A DNA stretch of 64,000 nucleotides from Mytilus trossulus (Eukaryota > Mollusca > Bivalvia > Mytilida > Mytilidae), in assembly GCF_036588685.1 (NCBI RefSeq), contig NC_086386.1, positions 70,740,682-70,804,681 of the forward strand, given 5' to 3'. Positions 59,001-64,000 of the stretch are shown here, piece after piece (within the stretch, counting starts at the first letter, position 1; each line of letters opens with the position of its first letter). The notes beneath the pieces are model-generated. The model ran no database searches and was not told the DNA's origin. It saw nothing but the letters and a program-made list of their open reading frames with translations. The translations under genes and the position numbers were made by a program.

Positions 59001-60762
59001 AACACTTTGCATGAAATATCACATATATGATCAAGATTAAATACATTCTCAAACAACCACTCTTACTGGACTTGTTTAAAACATACAACATTAATATAAT
59101 TTATTGGTTTCTTTTCTAAAAAGTCATACAGCTGAGCTTTTAAACTTTTACTTACTTTTAGAATATAATTTGGATTCATTAATTTATTATTCGTTAATTA
59201 CCAATTTTGTGGTTTCATGAGGTGAACCATGAATTCAAATGTTCAACAATTAAAAAATTTCTATGGCTTTGAATGCACAGCCTTTTTCAGACAGACAAGG
59301 ACTCAAATTGTCTTAACACAATTAATGTGTTGAACACAAAATCATACAATTATGAAAAGTCTGTACAGTAATTATAAGGTGAGGTATACTACCCTCCTTT
59401 CAAAGTAGACAAGTACGACAGATTAACGATCTATATGTCTGTAGGACTAGACTACTTCAAAATGAGGGTAGTTTACCTTACTGAATAATGACTTCAGTGT
59501 TCAGCTAGCAAGTAAGCAAGACGAAGATATAACTTTTACCTACACATTCTTTGCATTTTGCTGTAACTAAGAATGAAAGTAAGAGCTTTATCTAAACATA
59601 ACAAACAATATTATCCACTAACTACATTCAATTTCACTCAACACTTCTAACAATTGTATCATACACTACTATTGGACTCTGAGAACACAGTCACAAACTT
59701 TTTATTCAAACATTTTCACAATACATTCTTCAACACCATATCCTACTTATAATCTGTTACAGAAGTAAGTTGTGGAGTAAATATATTGGCTCCTGTGTTT
59801 TCATTAATTTATTTCATGTACTGATTTTCAGAGATTTTGTTGAAAAATGAGTACCACAATATTAACTGATCAAAAATATATCTTCTACACTTTGTGAAAA
59901 AAAAGTAAAATCACAAAAATACTGAACTCAAAGGAAAATTCAAAACGGAAAAGGATTATGGTTCAATTTCCATGAAAATACATTTTTGCTCAATAGATAA
60001 AACATTGGCATTCACAGAAAAAAATGACACTACCGTATGCTAGAATTAAATAAAATGTAAAATAATGAGCAAACAGTTTAAATAAATGTGGTTGGGCAAG
60101 GAAAGAGAATTGTATTTTTAGACATGGGTCATAATAAAATCATTGTATGTCCTTTGGTGTATGCAACTCTTAGCCAGAATTACGAATTGTTCATAAATTT
60201 AATTTCAGAGATGAAAAAAAAATATTACAGCACTATTACATTAATCATGATATTTTACCAGAAATGGCAAGATCTATAAGAAACTTTACCACAAACAACT
60301 TATATCATCTGTTTCTAAGAGCTGTTCCAGAATAAATAGTAGGGGAAAGGGGAGGGGACTTCTAGTAAAATTTAATGGGTGTTGGTTATTATAGATTATT
60401 AGCCTGAACAATCATAGATCGATTGAAGTTGATTTGCTCAGCACCAAAGAGCAACACTTATAGAAATAATCAGCAGAAATTTAAGGCATTCTTCTGTACA
60501 CTCTCCCCCCTCCCCCACAAACACCTTTTCTATATTAATATATTTAATTTTTGGAACAGCCCTAAATTCATTAAATGCTAGACTTGTTTCAATTAGTTTA
60601 ACCCACATAAGGATTTTGAGCTTCACAAAGTCAATGTGTTCCTATAAGCATTGAAATCTGATAAATGCAGGTATAAACTTCAGCCTACAGGTATCCACAT
60701 TCTGTGTATGTGTAATATAAACAATCTTCCACAAGGAGAAGACAAGATAATGTTTCCTTTCA
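56085..60762. other. Intergenic stretch between NDUFC2 and DNAJA3
   Basis: No exon is recognised. Contents: about 56830-57400, roughly 190-bp tandem units sharing CCT(T/C)GGCCTCATTTTCATGGTTCA-like and GGTGTACATGTCCA blocks; about 57785-58055, a dispersed repeat with GACCGTGAAATTGGGGTCAA and TAGGTAGGACATAAA; a G run at 58152-58163; an inverted GCCAATGAGACAA-type repeat at about 58500-58690; and a hairpin element at 59380-59481 (GGTATACTACCCTCC to GAGGGTAGTTTACC). Confidence 0.5.
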
Positions 60763-60899
60763 TCAACTTTTCCCTGATCCTGTCTTTTTTTCCTCATCTA
60801 CCGTCTCTTTATCTCCTTCCTCTAACTTTTTGTCTGCCACTTCTGCTAAAGCTTCCCGTATTAGTGCAACAAGTCCATTTTCATCAACAGCTGTTTGAC
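60763..60899 (-). CDS. DNAJA3: DNAJA3 alternative terminal exon C (distal)
   Basis: 3' splice site TTTAATTTAG/GTCAAACAG (exon base 60899). Joined to the phase-1 end of exon 62561-62655 it reads GQTAVDENGLVALIREALAE, continues with an acidic/basic stretch (KLEEGDKETVDEEKK) and ends SGKS at TGA 60763-60765. That makes 44 residues, highly charged and probably helical. It lacks the KIKRK-type end of the other tail. The open frame stretching upstream of the splice site is intron. Confidence 0.7.
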
Positions 60900-63318
60900 C
60901 TAAATTAAAATTCAGAGAAAGTGTTAAATAGCATCGTTTTGGTTTATAACAATTAAGTTCTAGATACAATATTATTATAAGATTTGTTATCTGTTAACTT
61001 ACAATTATATCCTAATATTTTTTTATTCTTCCAATTCTATGCTCACACACAGGTTCTTGAAATAGTATGATATTCAAAATTTGGGAGATATTTTTACTTG
61101 TTTACATGCCAGACAACACAAAGCAAAACATTCATATCTTTCATAAACAAATTAAAAATCATAGTTAACTATTTAAACTTATTCTTTATAAACATGAATA
61201 CATCCAATAAATACCTATTAAATTAAAATTTCCTAGAAGAAGCTATCATCATCCAAAGATTTTTCTTTTTATCTTCCCAAGAAATGAATCATCATCATCA
61301 TGCTCAGATAATCTTTCCCCAGAAGTTGTTTTCTCACCCGATTTCTCTCCCGAATCTAAAACAGAGACTGTCATTTAAAAAGCTATCTAAAAAAATTTAA
61401 TGACCGTACCACCCTTATGAGTAGTCTAGGTCGTTTGAAAATTCCCCAAGTAGTATAAGTTTAAGTTTGAAGAAATCCTTTCTTGATATAAACAAAAGGT
61501 GACTGGTGAATATTGAAATTTAAAATGTGTGTTCTTTAAAAAATAATTTATTGACCAGATAACAATGTTCTTCTAGGAAATCTTAAGCAATATTTTTTCA
61601 TTCTATTTGCAAAATAAAATTTTGATAAAATTTCAAAGGATAACAGGACTTCCCAAAAATATGAAACAGAAATGACCAAGATGTTCAAATAAAGACAAAC
61701 AACTAACAACACATAGCCAGACTTGATACAGACACAACAAGAATGTGTCCAAAGTACACAGATGCCCCATGCATCCAAATGCACTATCATTTTCCATGTT
61801 CAATGGAACGTGAATTGGATAAAAAATATAATAAGGCATTAAAATTAGAAAGATAATATCATAGGGAACATGTGTACTAAGTTTCAAGTTGGTTGGACTT
61901 CAACTTCATCAAAAACTACCTTGACCAAAAACTTTAACCTGAAACATGCACTTTCATTTACTATGTTCAGTGGACCGTGAAATTGGGGTCAAAAGTTTAA
62001 TTTGGCTTTGAAATTAAAAAGATCATATCATAAGGAACATGTGTACTAAGTTTCAAGTTGATTGGACTTCAACTTCATCAAAAACTTCCTCGACCAAAAA
62101 CTTTAACCTGAAGCGGGACAGACAGACGAACGGACAGAAAAACGTACACGGACGCACAGACCAGAAAACGTAATGCCCCTCTACTATCGTAGGTGGGGCA
62201 TAAAAACCACCTAGTCCTAAAATATAACTATTATCAAGTTCAGAAAAAACATAAACCAAATTGGGAATCTGTCTATGGGTAACAGATAATGCCCTCCTGG
62301 CATTCAATGTTATAAAAGGAAATAACTCAAAACAGTAAAAGTGACGCTGACATTTTCATAACATTTGTTTAAGGCACTAAATAACAAAGAACCAGAAGTG
62401 AAAAGAAAAAATGTTTTGTTTATCAACTGAAGTGACTTTATTAACATATACATGTCTTAAAACTGTTGCAAATGCCACCATATTTATTAACTAACTAAAA
62501 ACTATAAATCAAAAGTTGTATCTTCAAAGACAAAATATCATTCTATCGACTTCAACCTACCTTGTGCTGTATTCACAATGCCGTTTACTGTGCCTTTGAC
62601 TTTCTCAGTTTCTGCATAAGCTAACATTAATGCTTCTTGTTCTTTACTTAAAGATCTGTTATATATATGAAAATAAATGTAACCATGTGAAAACAGAATA
62701 GGTGCACATTGGACATCATGCCCATCCAACATTCTTTGTGATTCGGATATTTCAGTTTCACAGAATCACACGAGTCATGATTAAACTCTATACAATTATT
62801 TACGACCAAACTGACAACTTTTTGTTCCCTGTTGTTAATTTTTTTTGTAAAATCTTTATTTATGGATTAAAGATGCTACACCATTTAGATGTCAGCTGAA
62901 CAACAAATTCTATTTAAAGACATCTGAAAGCATTTTACCATAATATACACATCCACATGTGGACCAGGATCCGTTACTCTTCTGTTTTTTTCTGGAGTCT
63001 TTGGTTTGTTTGTTTTTGTTGTGTTTTGTACACTGTGTTTCTTTTGTTTTTTGCCATGGCTTGTGTCAGTTTATTTTCAACTTTTGAGTATGAATGTTTA
63101 CTTGATATCTTTTTGCCCCTCTTTTGCAGTTTCATAAAAAAGTTACAAAATACAAGATCAAATTTTACTTCAAGCCTCCACCCTGACAACACTTTTACTT
63201 ACACAGGGACTTTTATATGAAGATGTACATAATGGTCACCATGTCCATAACTGTTAACTCTCTTTAGACCTTTACCAGCCAATCGTATTCTATCATGTGA
63301 CTGACTACCTGCAGGTAT
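60763..63318 (-). CDS. DNAJA3: DnaJ homolog subfamily A member 3, mitochondrial (C-terminal exons only)
   Basis: The last exons of a minus-strand gene; the rest lies beyond the right edge. Exon n-2 is 63203-63318 (phase 0 to 2): DRIRLAGKGLKRV and NSYGHGDHYVHLHIKVP, matching the C-terminal substrate-binding domain of TID1. Exon n-1 is 62561-62655: SLSKEQEALMLAYAETE, then GTVNGIVNTAQ, matching the LSYAEDE...GTVNGV stretch of vertebrate TID1. It ends in phase 1 and can join either of two terminal exons, 61249-61355 or 60763-60899. DNAJA3 is a type I HSP40 that delivers clients to mitochondrial HSP70 (family knowledge). The J domain and zinc-finger region are not in the window. Confidence 0.87.
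61249..61355 (-). CDS. DNAJA3: DNAJA3 alternative terminal exon B (proximal)
   Basis: 3' splice site CTGTTTTAG/ATTCGGGAG (exon base 61355). Joined to exon 62561-62655 in phase 1 it gives DSGEKSGEKTTSGERLSE, then a run of four Asp, SFLGKIKRKIFG and TGA at 61249-61251. The end matches the FLSKLKKMF end of the long vertebrate TID1 isoform, so this is the ancestral tail. Confidence 0.82.
61735..62205 (-). repeat. Dispersed repeat in DNAJA3 last intron
   Basis: Contains GAATGTGTCCAAAGTACACAG, GACCGTGAAATTGGGGTCAAA, ACTTCAACTTCATCAAAAAC (twice) and GTAGGTGGGGCATAAAAA. Related to 57785-58055 and, in the other orientation, to about 33790-34050. It has an internal partial duplication of roughly 180 bp. 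Confidence 0.7.
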
Positions 63319-64000
63319 CTATAAATAGAATACATTATAGCTTCAGGCATATCAAACAAAAGAAACAAATAAAGATTTACCTATGTCAATATAAATAAGA
63401 GTCTGAAATGATGACCTTAATCTAGATTCAACTGCAGAAGCATAAAATTCTAGGCAAATAAAAACGGTTTACTTTTAATTTATCAACAAAACATAAAGGT
63501 GGAATGTGTTCATGACACACAGACAAATACCACCACTTGCATATAAAATATATAGGGACATAACTTAAGAATGGTAAAAATGACTCTTCCCAAATATGCA
63601 CTTGATCTGATTTTGTGGTAATAATCATTGTGAACAAATTTCATAACATTTGGTTGAGGCAAACTGAAGTTAGAGAACTGAAATTCAGTCATTTTTTCAT
63701 TTGTAAAGGGGGATAACTCGGGAACACGAACAGTCTAAATGGTGACTCAACAATAATTCAAAATTTATCTGTGTTTTGTTTTAATGAGCATTGTGTATAA
63801 AATTCATAACATTTGAGTGAGGCAAACTAAATTAAGAGAATGGAAATGAAAATATTACAACTATTTTACCATTTGTAAAGGGGCTTAACTCTAGAACAGT
63901 AAAAGTGATGCCACCAAACTTCATCAGTCTTTTGTGTTGATAAGCATTGTGTATAAGTTATTGATAAAAGAAATATCTAAATTTCCAGTACTAAATCTTA
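63319..64000. other. DNAJA3 intron sequence with tandem repeat, to window edge
   Basis: About 63590-63980 holds two units of roughly 190 bp sharing CATAACATTTG(A/G)(G/T)TGAGGCAAACT and ATTTGTAAAGGGG blocks. A related piece is at about 62300-62370. I looked for a further upstream DNAJA3 exon here and found none, so the preceding exon is probably outside the window. Confidence 0.5.

Overview
The window is animal nuclear DNA. It is AT-rich (roughly two thirds A+T), has long spliced genes with GT/AG introns, and is packed with dispersed repeats. Several repeats, such as the family with the core ACGCCAGACGCGCG followed by GACTCATCAGTGACGCT and the family with an ACGACGGACG tract and a GGCCCTTCGGGCC hairpin, are ones I associate with marine mussels (Mytilus and relatives). 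The protein genes also fit a bivalve mollusc. I infer Mytilus-like; the species is not determined.

Layout. 1-15.6 kb is repeat-dominated: a 98-bp perfect inverted repeat, a tRNA-derived SINE, two Penelope-like element (PLE) 3' ends in a 1123-bp inverted repeat (761-1883 / 5760-6882), and between them one C-terminal exon of a fibrinogen-related gene broken by a TAG. Then follow a large palindrome of CpG-rich GCGAAA repeats (8.5-10.2 kb) and a LINE 3' fragment. 15.6-22.0 kb is an apparently intact two-ORF non-LTR retrotransposon (minus strand) bounded by an identical 357-bp direct repeat. 23.9-32.8 kb (plus) is a nine-exon gene for a 722-residue two-macro-domain ADP-ribosyltransferase of PARP14/PARP15 layout. 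35.65-46.42 kb (minus) is a complete ten-exon PRMT9 gene (778 residues). 46.84-55.30 kb (plus) is a complete three-exon NDUFC2 gene (113 residues, mitochondrial complex I), divergent from PRMT9 across 413 bp. 60.76-63.32 kb (minus) holds the last exons of DNAJA3/TID1 (mitochondrial HSP40), with two alternative, phase-matched terminal exons; the rest of that gene lies beyond the right edge.

Relations. The ADP-ribosyltransferase and PRMT9 are convergent, PRMT9 and NDUFC2 are divergent and may share a promoter, and NDUFC2 and DNAJA3 are convergent. Exon models were assembled by hand from splice signals, reading phase and remembered family motifs; all junctions given keep the frame. There is no sign of prokaryotic genes, CRISPR, rRNA or a functional tRNA.

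Most notable: a 28-bp minisatellite in PRMT9 built from the end of exon 2 plus its 5' splice site (17 extra donor copies, each of which would add an immediate stop if used); the long flanking duplication and in-frame TAA-ATG between the two ORFs of the retrotransposon; the alternative DNAJA3 tails; and a macro-PARP that keeps the catalytic Glu.
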